From an uncultured Eggerthella sp. (GTDB lineage: Bacteria > Actinomycetota > Coriobacteriia > Coriobacteriales > Eggerthellaceae): a stretch of 64,000 nt of DNA. The notes below the pieces were generated by a model. It was not told the DNA's origin. It did not search any database and saw only the letters and a program-made list of their open reading frames with translations. The translations under genes were made by a program, and so were the position numbers. The stretch covers positions 186,001 through 250,000 of the forward strand of contig URBX01000002.1 in the NCBI GenBank assembly GCA_900546175.1. Reading direction: 5' to 3'. Positions 1-8,274 of the stretch are shown piece after piece (position 1 is the first letter of the stretch; each line of letters begins with the position of its first letter).

Positions 1-690
1 ACCGTGAATATCGAATGGCAAGTGGAGATATTTTTCCGACATAGCAGAGCATTCAATGTGCCAACCAGGACGACCTTCGCCCCAAGGAGAAGTCCAGCTT
101 GGTTCGCCTGGCTTTGCAGCTTTCCACAACGCAAAGTCCAACGGATCACGCTTGCGATCTTCTAAGCCCTGACCGTCTGCGCGAAGCTCACGATGACCAG
201 TTTCCATTTCATCAATATTTCTGCCTGAAAGCTGACCATAGCCGTCATACGAGCGAACTGCAAAGTAAACATCTCCGTCAACCTCATAAGCATGGCCTTT
301 ATCAATAAGCTTCTGAACAAGATTGATCATGGTGTCAATCTCTTCCGTTGCTTTTGGTCGAATATCTGGGTCAAGAACACCTGCCGCACGCATATCTTCA
401 ATAAATGCCTCGGTAAATTCTTGAGCAACCTCTGCAGCGGTGCGACCTTCTTCACGGGCTTTATTAATGATTTTGTCATCCACGTCAGTTACGTTCTGAA
501 CGAACGTTACGTCGTATCCTCTAAACATTAAATAACGACGAATTGTGTCAAAAGAAATGAAGGTACGTGCATTGCCGATATGGATATAGTTATATACGGT
601 TGGGCCGCAAACATACATGCCTACCTTGTTGCCATTAACAGGAACGAAGTCACGCTTTTCACGAGATTTGGTGTCATACAATCTGATCAT
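1..690 (-). CDS. cysS: Cysteinyl-tRNA synthetase, N-terminal part (runs off the left edge)
   Basis: Class Ia aminoacyl-tRNA synthetase that charges tRNA-Cys in the cytoplasm. About 230 residues are visible, from the start codon at 688-690 to the window edge. The first zinc-ligand Cys28 lies in the CGPTVYNYIHIGNAR segment, whose HIGN (residues 37-40) is the family's HIGH signature; further on, VTDVDDKII and, near the edge, GWHIECSAM with zinc-binding Cys/His are typical of CysS. The catalytic KMSKS loop is outside the window. The start is the ATG after a GTGAGG-like ribosome binding site. The gene lies downstream of ispDF on the same strand but is separated from it by a terminator, so it probably has its own promoter in 691-767. 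Identification is firm; only the missing 3' half is uncertain. Confidence 0.96.
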   Translation of the reverse strand, partial: MIRLYDTKSREKRDFVPVNGNKVGMYVCGPTVYNYIHIGNARTFISFDTIRRYLMFRGYDVTFVQNVTDVDDKIINKAREEGRTAAEVAQEFTEAFIEDMRAAGVLDPDIRPKATEEIDTMINLVQKLIDKGHAYEVDGDVYFAVRSYDGYGQLSGRNIDEMETGHRELRADGQGLEDRKRDPLDFALWKAAKPGEPSWTSPWGEGRPGWHIECSAMSEKYLHLPFDIHG

Positions 691-767
691 GGTTTTTTCC
701 TCACTATTAGTAAGTGCAGACCTATTTTCTAATATCTGCCTTAGTTTAACGTACTGGAATATAAAAA

Positions 768-797
768 GAGGGGCAAACTATGAAAGGTTTACCCCTC
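768..797 (-). terminator. Rho-independent terminator after ispF
   Basis: An 11-bp stem with one G-U-type position (GAGGGG-AAAC against GTTT-CCCCTC) is followed on the minus strand by TTTTTAT. It sits 39 nt past the ispF stop and separates ispDF from cysS. Confidence 0.8.
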
Positions 798-835
798 TGC
801 TCTATCTCTATATAACAAAACGAGAGCAGACCGCT

Positions 836-1348
836 CTAACAACATCGAACAACTAAAGCTACTGCCTGAGCAGAAATGCCCTCTTCACGGCCTTCAAAAC
901 CAAGATGTTCGGTGGTAGTTGCTTTAACGCCAATATTCTCAACAGGAATATGGCATGCTTCTGCAAGGTTTTTTCTCATTTGATCACGATAAGGAGACAA
1001 TTTTGGTGCTTGAGCCGCAATAACACTATCAATGTCAACAATTTCATACCCTTGAGCACGAACGTAGCGGGCAACCTCTTCTAGGAGAAGTAGAGAATTT
1101 GCACCCTTATATTTAGGGTCAGTATCGGGAAAAAGCTTTCCAATATCTCCCCCGCGAACTGCTCCTAAGAGCGCATCGGCAATTGCATGCGCTAACACGT
1201 CTGCATCTGAATGGCCATCCAAACCCTGAAAATGAGGGATATCAACGCCCCCTAAGATAAGCTTTCTGTCAGGAGCAAAGGCATGGACGTCATATCCCAG
1301 ACCAATTTTTGTGATTGCAATATGTTCTGGAATTGTTCTTGGCTCCAC
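836..1348 (-). CDS. ispF: 2-C-methyl-D-erythritol 2,4-cyclodiphosphate synthase
   Basis: Fifth step of the MEP isoprenoid pathway: cyclises CDP-ME 2-phosphate to MEcPP with release of CMP. The 170-residue protein has the metal-binding DxH motif (Asp20, His22 in GLGYDVHAF), the GHSDADVLAHAIADALLGA segment with the third metal ligand, and the C-terminal KATTTEHLGFEGREEGISAQA motif (18-residue core TTTEHLGFEGREEGISAQ). Length is slightly above the usual 157-160 because of about 13 extra N-terminal residues. It starts with GTG at 1348, immediately after the ispD stop, with AAGGGTG as ribosome binding site inside the ispD end, so the two genes are translationally linked. High confidence. Confidence 0.97.
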   Translation of the reverse strand: MEPRTIPEHIAITKIGLGYDVHAFAPDRKLILGGVDIPHFQGLDGHSDADVLAHAIADALLGAVRGGDIGKLFPDTDPKYKGANSLLLLEEVARYVRAQGYEIVDIDSVIAAQAPKLSPYRDQMRKNLAEACHIPVENIGVKATTTEHLGFEGREEGISAQAVALVVRCC

Positions 1349-2203
1349 TTATTCTTCACCCTTCATTTCTTCACGCATTTTATTAAGAAGCTTGATTGCG
1401 GCTTCAATAAGAAGGAAATCTTCAGGAACAGTAAGTTTTAGATTGTCACGCTTGCCTTCAACTACAAGAACTTGACCTCCCAAACGTTCAATCAAGGAAG
1501 AGTCATCAGTTCCCACAAAACCATCGGAAAGGGCAGCAGCATGAGCACGTCGATAAATACCCGAACGGAATATCTGAGGAGTTTGCGCATTCCAGAATAC
1601 TGATCTATCAGGCGTTCCTACAATAACTCCGTCTTCAACAACTTTTAAGGTGTCAACAGAAGGATGTCCTACTACCACACCATCGCAATCAATATTTCCC
1701 TTCAAGGTACTAATTGCGTGACTAATAAGACCTGGAGTTACTAAAGGACGAGCTCCATCATGAAGTGCAACATATTCAAATTCCTCAGGTACATACTCTA
1801 AGCCAGAAAAAGCTGATTCCTGACGAATAGAACCTGCCGGCGCAAACACAATAGGAGTTACAAATGGAAATGGTTCAATTGCTTTAGAGAAATACTCATC
1901 CTTTCGGTTTTCAGGACAAACCACTACGATTAATCCCACATCACCAACGGCATCAAACGACGCCGCAGAACGAGTAAGCATAGGCATGCCCGCTAATTCA
2001 ACAAGCTGTTTTCCGCCCTCATGACCAAAGCGCTCTCCCGAGCCTCCTGCAAGAATAATGGCAGCGGTTTTTGGCTTTTTATCAACACGACCTGTAATTC
2101 TTTGGGCAAGCTCAACGGGAACCAACGGAGACTCATTCAAAGCCTCGATAACGTCATTTAATGCTGAAGCAGTAAATACAGGATCTAATGATTGAGCGCT
2201 CAT
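1349..2203 (-). CDS. ispD: 2-C-methyl-D-erythritol 4-phosphate cytidylyltransferase with N-terminal extension
   Basis: Transfers CMP from CTP to MEP, feeding IspF encoded directly downstream. The nucleotidyltransferase core begins near residue 46 with AAIILAGGSGERFG and continues with the VALHDGARPLV segment typical of IspD. At 284 residues it is about 50 longer than usual IspD (about 230), because roughly 44 residues precede the core; these look helical and acidic (ALNDVIEALNESPLVPVELA) and have no recognised function. No methionine or GTG with a better ribosome binding site lies closer to the core, and AAGGTG precedes the ATG at 2203, so I keep this start. An ispD-ispF pair is a common arrangement. 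Confidence 0.95.
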   Translation of the reverse strand: MSAQSLDPVFTASALNDVIEALNESPLVPVELAQRITGRVDKKPKTAAIILAGGSGERFGHEGGKQLVELAGMPMLTRSAASFDAVGDVGLIVVVCPENRKDEYFSKAIEPFPFVTPIVFAPAGSIRQESAFSGLEYVPEEFEYVALHDGARPLVTPGLISHAISTLKGNIDCDGVVVGHPSVDTLKVVEDGVIVGTPDRSVFWNAQTPQIFRSGIYRRAHAAALSDGFVGTDDSSLIERLGGQVLVVEGKRDNLKLTVPEDFLLIEAAIKLLNKMREEMKGEE

Positions 2204-2351
2204 GGGTTCTCACGCACCTTACAGTATTAAAGTAACCAAAGAGAATGGTTACAGAAAGCGGGCTGTTATGTGGCAGTTTGCACCGTCACAGCTTTAATTT
2301 TAGCAAAAACACATAAGAGATTTACTCTGATAAAGCGAACAGGTAAAAGAA

Positions 2352-2386
2352 AACGGGCTAACAAGAAAAACTCTCATTAACCCGTT
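2352..2386 (-). terminator. Terminator after clpC
   Basis: A 10-bp stem (AACGGGCTAA / TTAACCCGTT, one G-U-type position) is followed on the minus strand by a pyrimidine tract TTTCTTTTACC. It could work in both directions because TTCTTTTC also follows on the plus strand. Confidence 0.7.
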
Positions 2387-2449
2387 CATATTCTTTTCAA
2401 AACTAGCCGAAGTGGGACTCGTTTGCTGCCGCTTGCGTGAGTAGGCGTT

Positions 2450-5140
2450 TTAGAAAGCTGCTCCCGAGCTCGAACCGCCGAAACCACTTGGCGCAGATAA
2501 TCCCGCATTTCCCAAATCGTAGCTATCGCTCAAAAGAAGCTCCGCTTCAGCTGCAATGGTATCTCGTTTGCGTGGTGCAGGAATAGAGCCTTCACCCTGC
2601 TTAAACACGAGCTTTCCTACGCGGATTTCTTTCTTTTCGGTCCGAGATTCATTATTCTCATTGCTCTTCTCGGTGTTTTCTTTGCTGCTATCAGCCGAAA
2701 CATCAAAGCCCACAGAAGGCTTTTTCTCTTCGCTCGCAGCATCAACATCAATGATGGAACCACTTGTCCAAATTCCCTCAAGCAACTGCTCGGAAATAGG
2801 GTCTTCCAACATGCGCTGAATTGCCCTTCTCAAAGGACGAGCTCCAAAGGTTAAATCGGTTCCTTCTTCCGCAATAATCTTTGCCGCAGCAGGGGTAATC
2901 GTAATGCTCATGTTCTGCTCAATCAAACGATCGCGCAAATCTGCAATCATCAAATCAACAATCTGAACAATTTCATCACGAGTAAGGCTCTTGAATACAA
3001 TGATTTCGTCAACACGGTTCAAGAATTCAGGGCGGAAGAGTTTCTTAACTTCCGTCATCACACGAGATTTGATCTCGTCATCATTCATGCCGCCATCATC
3101 GTTAGAGGTAAAGCCCAATGGTGCTGTTTTCGTAATTTCGCGAGCGCCAACATTGGAAGTCATAATGATTACCGTGTTACGGAAATCAACCGTTCTTCCC
3201 TGTGAGTCAGTAAGCCTTCCCTCTTCAAGAATTTGAAGCAAAATATTGAAAACATCAGGATGAGCTTTCTCAATTTCGTCAAACAAAACAACCGAATAAG
3301 GGCGCTGGCGAACTGCCTTAGTAAGCTGGCCACCTTCGTCAAATCCTACATAGCCTGGAGGAGAGCCAATCAAGCGAGATACTGCATGCTTCTCCATGTA
3401 TTCACTCATGTCAAAAGAAAGCAATGCGCGCTCGCTGTTAAACAAGAACTCAGCCAAAGCTTTAGAAAGCTCAGTTTTGCCCACACCCGATGGACCTAAG
3501 AAAATGAAAGAGCCGGCAGGACGCTTTGGATCTTTCAAACCAGCACGACTTCTGCGAATTGCTTTCGAAAGCGCAACTACTGCTTCATCCTGACCAACAA
3601 CGCGCTCGTGCAACACGCTTTCCAAACGAAGGAGTTTTTCTGCTTCAGCTTCGGTGAGGCTAGAAACAGGAACGCCTGTTGTCATAGAAATAACATCGGC
3701 AATATCTTCGGTTTTAATTTCGTTAATTACCTTATTGTTCTCAGTTTCCCAGTTCTTCTGCGCTTCTTTTCTCTTGTTTGCCAAAGTAGTTTCTTTATCA
3801 CGCAACGATGCCGCTTTTTCAAAGTCTTGAGAAGCAACTGCGTCTTCTTTTTGAATACGAACACTTCGCAGTTCATCATCAATCTTTTGAATTTCTTCAG
3901 GAAGAATCATATTGCGAATGCGCATACGAGCACCCGCTTCATCAATAACGTCAATTGCTTTGTCTGGCAAGAAGCGGTCCTGAATGTACCGAGAAGAAAG
4001 GCTTACAGCACTTCTTAAAGACTCATCGGTGTAATGAACACGATGGTGCTTTTCATATCTATCACGCAAGCCTTCCAAAATACGAACAGCCTGATCTTCG
4101 TTAGGCTCTTTCACAGTAAGAGTTTGGAACCTGCGCTCGAATGCAGCATCCTTTTCTAAGTGCTTGCGATATTCTTCCAACGTTGTAGCGCCAATAACCT
4201 GGATTTCGCCACGGCTTAGCGGTGGCTTCAAAATAGAAGCAGCGTCAACCGAGCCTTCTGCCGCACCAGCACCAATAAGGGTGTGAATTTCGTCAATGAA
4301 GAGGATGATGTCTCCTGCTTCCTGAACTTCGTTCAGCACTTTCTTTAAACGATCTTCGAACTCACCACGATACTTTGAGCCCGCAACTAACGCAGAGATA
4401 TCAAGTGTAATTACCCTGCGATTGCGCAAAATATCAGGTACTTGATCAGCTACGATTAACTGAGCAAGACCTTCAACAACAGCCGTTTTGCCAACGCCTG
4501 GTTCACCCAAAATAAGCGGGTTATTTTTTTGCCTACGAGAAAGAATTTGCATAATGCGTTCAATCTCTCCCGCACGACCAATAACAGGGTCAAGTTTGCC
4601 GCGAAGAGCTTTATTGGTCAAATCAGTACCAAACTCCTTCAAAAGGCTGTCGGAAGTTTGAGAGCCTCCATCAAAAATATTTGAGCCCGCAAAAACAGGT
4701 GCTTGGCCAACCATATCCTTCAAAGCGCCACGAATTGCTTCGCCCGATATTCCCATGCGTGACAACACCTCAATAGCGGTGCCTTCATTTTCGCGCACAA
4801 TACCCAAAAGCAGGTGCTCGGTGCCAATATAGCTTTGACCCATCTGCATTGCTTCACGAAGAGCGTTTTCCAACACACGCTTTACTCGTGGCGTAAAACT
4901 CAAGTGGCCAACCACATCAGCTTCTTCATTTACGGTTATTACCTGACGCACTGCAACAAGCGTTGCCTCGTAGGAAGCTCCCAAGGATTCAAGAGCTGAA
5001 GAAGCCATGCCGTCTTCTTCTTTGAGAATAGCCAAAAGAATATGTTCTGTGCCAACGTACGACTGCTGAAGCTGACGAGCCTCTTCCTGAGCCATAACGA
5101 GCACTTTGCGCGCCTTGTCTGTGAATTTATCGAAAGACAT
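2450..5140 (-). CDS. clpC: ATP-dependent Clp protease ATPase subunit ClpC
   Basis: Hsp100 AAA+ unfoldase that feeds substrates to ClpP in cytoplasmic protein quality control. Visible in order: two Clp_N repeats (about residues 1-140), AAA-1 with Walker A GEPGVGKT (around residue 215) and Walker B ILFIDEIHTL, a UVR-motif linker (about 410-450, DFEKAASLRDKE), AAA-2 with GPSGVGKT and VVLFDEIEKAHPDV, and the D2 small domain. The 896-residue length exceeds typical ClpC (about 810-850) because of a roughly 100-residue polar C-terminal tail rich in Ser/Glu/Asn that ends in a Gly/Ser-rich segment. The ribosome binding site is GGGAGG. No CtsR or HspR box is obvious upstream, and no mcsA/mcsB neighbours are present. 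Confidence 0.97.
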   Translation of the reverse strand: MSFDKFTDKARKVLVMAQEEARQLQQSYVGTEHILLAILKEEDGMASSALESLGASYEATLVAVRQVITVNEEADVVGHLSFTPRVKRVLENALREAMQMGQSYIGTEHLLLGIVRENEGTAIEVLSRMGISGEAIRGALKDMVGQAPVFAGSNIFDGGSQTSDSLLKEFGTDLTNKALRGKLDPVIGRAGEIERIMQILSRRQKNNPLILGEPGVGKTAVVEGLAQLIVADQVPDILRNRRVITLDISALVAGSKYRGEFEDRLKKVLNEVQEAGDIILFIDEIHTLIGAGAAEGSVDAASILKPPLSRGEIQVIGATTLEEYRKHLEKDAAFERRFQTLTVKEPNEDQAVRILEGLRDRYEKHHRVHYTDESLRSAVSLSSRYIQDRFLPDKAIDVIDEAGARMRIRNMILPEEIQKIDDELRSVRIQKEDAVASQDFEKAASLRDKETTLANKRKEAQKNWETENNKVINEIKTEDIADVISMTTGVPVSSLTEAEAEKLLRLESVLHERVVGQDEAVVALSKAIRRSRAGLKDPKRPAGSFIFLGPSGVGKTELSKALAEFLFNSERALLSFDMSEYMEKHAVSRLIGSPPGYVGFDEGGQLTKAVRQRPYSVVLFDEIEKAHPDVFNILLQILEEGRLTDSQGRTVDFRNTVIIMTSNVGAREITKTAPLGFTSNDDGGMNDDEIKSRVMTEVKKLFRPEFLNRVDEIIVFKSLTRDEIVQIVDLMIADLRDRLIEQNMSITITPAAAKIIAEEGTDLTFGARPLRRAIQRMLEDPISEQLLEGIWTSGSIIDVDAASEEKKPSVGFDVSADSSKENTEKSNENNESRTEKKEIRVGKLVFKQGEGSIPAPRKRDTIAAEAELLLSDSYDLGNAGLSAPSGFGGSSSGAAF

Positions 5141-5515
5141 CTGCGCAAACCTCCCTTTTCCATAGGTTGAATCGAGAAAAAATCTCTTGTGAGATCTATC
5201 TCTCTTTTAGTTTTTCAAAGATGAATTTTATCAAGTAAAGCAGAAAAAGGGATTAGCCGAGCTATTTTAGGCAAAAAACGCACAGCCTTTTAACATTTTC
5301 GGTTTTAACCATTCCTTATTTGCTCCGTTTTTTGCCCCCATTTTTCCATTTAAAAAACGCTACTTTATCAGGCTAAACCACAACGAGCTTTCTTCTACCC
5401 ATACACTCTTTATTTAAGCCGTTTACTTGAAACTTTTTATAAAAAATTTACTGTCCCCCTACAATCAGACTACTTATGTAACCATCCCTCTGTGTGATCA
5501 GGAAAGGAGTCGATC
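5141..5515. promoter_or_regulatory. Divergent intergenic region between clpC and lctP
   Basis: This 375-bp AT-rich region holds no gene. On the plus strand TACAAT (about 5459-5464) with TTTATA 18 nt upstream is a plausible lctP promoter, followed by the strong ribosome binding site AAAGGAG six nt before the GTG start. On the minus strand I see only weak promoter-like sequences for clpC. Confidence 0.4.
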
Positions 5516-7207
5516 GTGTTCCAAGCGGTTATCGACCCTGTAGCAGGCAACCTCGCTCTGAGCGCGTTTGTTGCTTGTGTACCTCTTCTTGTATTCTTTG
5601 TCTGCCTTTTAGGCGTTAAGCTCAAGGCTCATTCTTCTGCAATCATTGCATTAGTAGCATCCATTCTTGTTGCAATCATTGGATTCCAAATGCCTGTTGA
5701 TTTAACACTCTTCAGTGCATCCCAAGGTGCAGCATATGGCCTCTTCCCTGTTTGCTTCATTATTGTTGCGGCAGTTTGGTTTTACGAGATCACTGTTAAA
5801 TCAGGAAGATCCGAAGACCTTCGAAAGCTTTTCGACAGCATTGGTGGCGGTGACGTTCGCCTCCAGGCCATCCTCATTGCGTTCTGTTTTGGCGCTTTGC
5901 TGGAAGCACTTGCAGGCTTTGGTGCGCCAATTGCTATTACCGCAACAATGATTCTCGCACTTGGTGTTCCACCACTCCGTGCAGCAATGACTGTTCTCAT
6001 GGCAAACACTGCACCAGTAGCATTCGGCGCAGTTGCAATTCCAATTACTACTGCTGGTGCTATGGCACCTGGCGAAGCAGGCGCAACCGCTACTGCTATG
6101 CATGTTGCTCAGATTGTTGGACACATTGCTCCATTATTTGCATTTATTGTTCCTTTGCTTATCTGCATTGTTTTAGACGGCAAAAAAGGCGTTAAAGACT
6201 GCTGGGTACCAGCTTTGATTATTGGCGCTTCCTTCGGTATTACTCAGTGGGCAGTTTCTAACTTCTTCGCATACGAACTTACCGATGTTATTGCTGCTTT
6301 AGTATCTTTCGCAGTATCTGTTCTCTTCCTTCGTGTTTGGAAGCTTCGTGGTGTTGATGGAATTCGTGAACGTTATAACCTTCCTCCTCGCGAAGAAAAT
6401 GCCTCTTCAGGCTTAACCGCATCTCGCACTTGGATGTGCGTATTGCCTTACTTTGTTGTTGTGGTTATTTTTGCTCTTGCAAAGACTGTTCTTCCATTGA
6501 GCGTAACGGACATCAAGATCCCATGGCCAGGCTTAACCATGATTCTCGCTGACGGCACCGTTCAATCTCTTGTTTTGAACTACCTAGGCAAGAATCCTGG
6601 AACCGTATTTAACTTCAATTGGCTATCTAACTGTGGCACCTTGATTGTTATTGCTGGCGTTATTACTTCCCTTTGCTACACAATCTTCAATGGAAAGGGC
6701 CAGTTCAAACTTGGTTTTGGTGACGCAATGTTAGAACTTCCTCGCTCAATCTATCGTATGCGTTACACCATTCTTACTATTACCTGCGTTCTTTCCCTTG
6801 CTTACGTAATGAACTTCTCTGGTCAGACTATTTCCATTGGTCAGTTCCTTGCAGGCACCGGAATCTTCTTTGCGTTTGTTTCACCATTACTTGGTTGGGT
6901 TGGTACTGCGGTTACTGGTTCAGACACCTCTGCAAACGCATTGTTCTCCAGTTTGCAGGCAGAAGCTGCTCATGCAAACCCTGCATACTCCCACATTTCC
7001 TCTGACTTGTTCTTGGCGGCTAACACCATGGGTGGCGTTACCGGTAAGATGATTTCACCTCAGACCTTAGCTATTGCCGCTGTTGCTACTGGTCAAAGCG
7101 AATCTAAGCTCTTCAAGACCATGCTTCCTTGGTCCATTGGTATGTTGGTTGCTTTAGGTATCGTGATCTTCCTCTTCGCAACCTGCTTAAACTTCATGAT
7201 TCCTTAA
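5516..7207 (+). CDS. lctP: L-lactate permease (LctP/LldP family)
   Basis: Inner-membrane proton symporter for L-lactate (the family also takes glycolate). The 563 residues form about 12-14 hydrophobic segments; family hallmarks include the GALLEALAGFGAPIAITATM segment and the C-terminal GSDTSANALFSSLQ motif. Start is GTG at 5516, chosen for the near-ideal AAAGGAG ribosome binding site. The gene faces lutABC tail to tail, and the permease plus the oxidising complex make a coherent lactate uptake and oxidation module, although the two transcripts are separate. Two strong hairpins follow the stop. Confidence 0.95.
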   Translation: MFQAVIDPVAGNLALSAFVACVPLLVFFVCLLGVKLKAHSSAIIALVASILVAIIGFQMPVDLTLFSASQGAAYGLFPVCFIIVAAVWFYEITVKSGRSEDLRKLFDSIGGGDVRLQAILIAFCFGALLEALAGFGAPIAITATMILALGVPPLRAAMTVLMANTAPVAFGAVAIPITTAGAMAPGEAGATATAMHVAQIVGHIAPLFAFIVPLLICIVLDGKKGVKDCWVPALIIGASFGITQWAVSNFFAYELTDVIAALVSFAVSVLFLRVWKLRGVDGIRERYNLPPREENASSGLTASRTWMCVLPYFVVVVIFALAKTVLPLSVTDIKIPWPGLTMILADGTVQSLVLNYLGKNPGTVFNFNWLSNCGTLIVIAGVITSLCYTIFNGKGQFKLGFGDAMLELPRSIYRMRYTILTITCVLSLAYVMNFSGQTISIGQFLAGTGIFFAFVSPLLGWVGTAVTGSDTSANALFSSLQAEAAHANPAYSHISSDLFLAANTMGGVTGKMISPQTLAIAAVATGQSESKLFKTMLPWSIGMLVALGIVIFLFATCLNFMIP

Positions 7208-7221
7208 TCATTAAACGTACT

Positions 7222-7273
7222 CATCTCCGTCTTGAGCTGACCTAGATTGGTCGTCTAAGTTCAAGGCGGAGAT
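7222..7273 (+). other. Hairpin just after lctP
   Basis: The arms CATCTCCG-CTTGA and TCAAG-CGGAGAT pair across a 25-nt loop. It lacks a T-run of its own and precedes the UUCG terminator; it may protect the lctP mRNA 3' end. Confidence 0.5.
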
Positions 7274-7286
7274 AAGATGCAATCAT

Positions 7287-7315
7287 AAGAGTGTTCTTCG
7301 GAACACTCTTTTTTT
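7287..7315 (+). terminator. Terminator of lctP (UUCG tetraloop)
   Basis: A perfect 10-bp stem AAGAGTGTTC/GAACACTCTT closed by TTCG and followed by five more T residues; a textbook intrinsic terminator. Confidence 0.95.
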
Positions 7316-7486
7316 GTCCTATGAGCCCTTTTTATCCTCTAAGAAAGACAGTTCTTATCTCAATCTCTTATTGAGAAACTCGCATAGCCACAGCATAGCC
7401 ATACCAACTATTTCTCATGATTCCCCAATATCTAAGTTAGCTCTCTCTACCCATAATAGTTCCCGTTTCTTTCTTGGTTCAGGACG

Positions 7487-7517
7487 AAAAAAGGGAGCCA
7501 AAACGGCTCCCTTTTTT
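7487..7517 (-). terminator. Bidirectional terminator between lctP and lutC
   Basis: The stem GGGAGCC/GGCTCCC with loop AAAAC is flanked by A6 on the left and T6 on the right, so it reads as a terminator on both strands; on the minus strand it ends lutABC, 59 nt past the lutC stop. Confidence 0.9.
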
Positions 7518-7575
7518 GCGGGTAGCATGTTGGCTTCCCGCGGTTGTTCTTATGTTTTAGTTATTCTCTCGGTGT

Positions 7576-8274
7576 TTAATCCTCAATCATTACAATTGCG
7601 GTATGTACAGGACCATGAACACCCACCACGCGAACCAATTCAATGTCTGCAGTTGCAGAAGGACCACTAATTACCGAAATGTTTGAAGGCATAGCGCCTT
7701 GATACTCTTCCTTAATAGCATCGAGTGCTTGACCCATGCGAGCATACACCTTAGAACGACGAACAACACCAACATGGCATGAAGGAATAGTGCAAACGCT
7801 TCTGCCCGATTCTTTGCTCGTACACTGAACAAGTGATCCAGTCTCTGCAATAGCGCCATACGCAAACGTAACGCCAGCATCATAGGTTGCTGCTTCCTGA
7901 ATTGCCTCACGACCCTTTGATGGATCCCACGCTACAGGCTCTAAGCCTTGTTGCTTAAAAGCATTTACCAAGTCACAGCTATTTGCCTCTTCTGTGGAAG
8001 CAAAAAGGACTGTTTTATTGTTTGGATCAAGTTCTTTTACGGTTAACGCAATTGTTGAAGCGAGAGTATCTTCAGAACAAGCATGAACCTGTACGCCAAT
8101 TTTTGCCGCTTCCTCAATAAAGGTAGCTACAATTTGCTCTGGAGTTTGGGAGCGAGCAACAATAAACTGAACAGAATCCTGCGTGTTGATTCCTTCAATT
8201 TCTTCTGCAGGCTCACAACGACCTAATGCTACAGAAAATGGTTTCAGGAATTCGTCAAGAGTTACGCCAGCCAT
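7576..8274 (-). CDS. lutC: Lactate utilization protein C (LUD domain)
   Basis: Subunit of the LutABC complex, which oxidises L-lactate to pyruvate in Bacillus subtilis and relatives. The 232-residue protein is a single LUD domain; GVTFAYGAIAETGSLV is the conserved glycine-rich segment of the family, and the chain ends soon after GPSATADIELVRVVGVHGP. No iron-sulfur cysteines are present, as expected for LutC. Its ATG overlaps the lutB stop (TAATG), with GGGAGG upstream, indicating coupled translation as the last gene of lutABC. Confidence 0.93.
   Translation of the reverse strand: MAGVTLDEFLKPFSVALGRCEPAEEIEGINTQDSVQFIVARSQTPEQIVATFIEEAAKIGVQVHACSEDTLASTIALTVKELDPNNKTVLFASTEEANSCDLVNAFKQQGLEPVAWDPSKGREAIQEAATYDAGVTFAYGAIAETGSLVQCTSKESGRSVCTIPSCHVGVVRRSKVYARMGQALDAIKEEYQGAMPSNISVISGPSATADIELVRVVGVHGPVHTAIVMIED

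Noticed and set aside
5801..6124. 107-codon minus-strand ORF opposite lctP, rich in Cys and Asn
   Set aside because: Mirror-frame artefact of a well-supported transporter gene.
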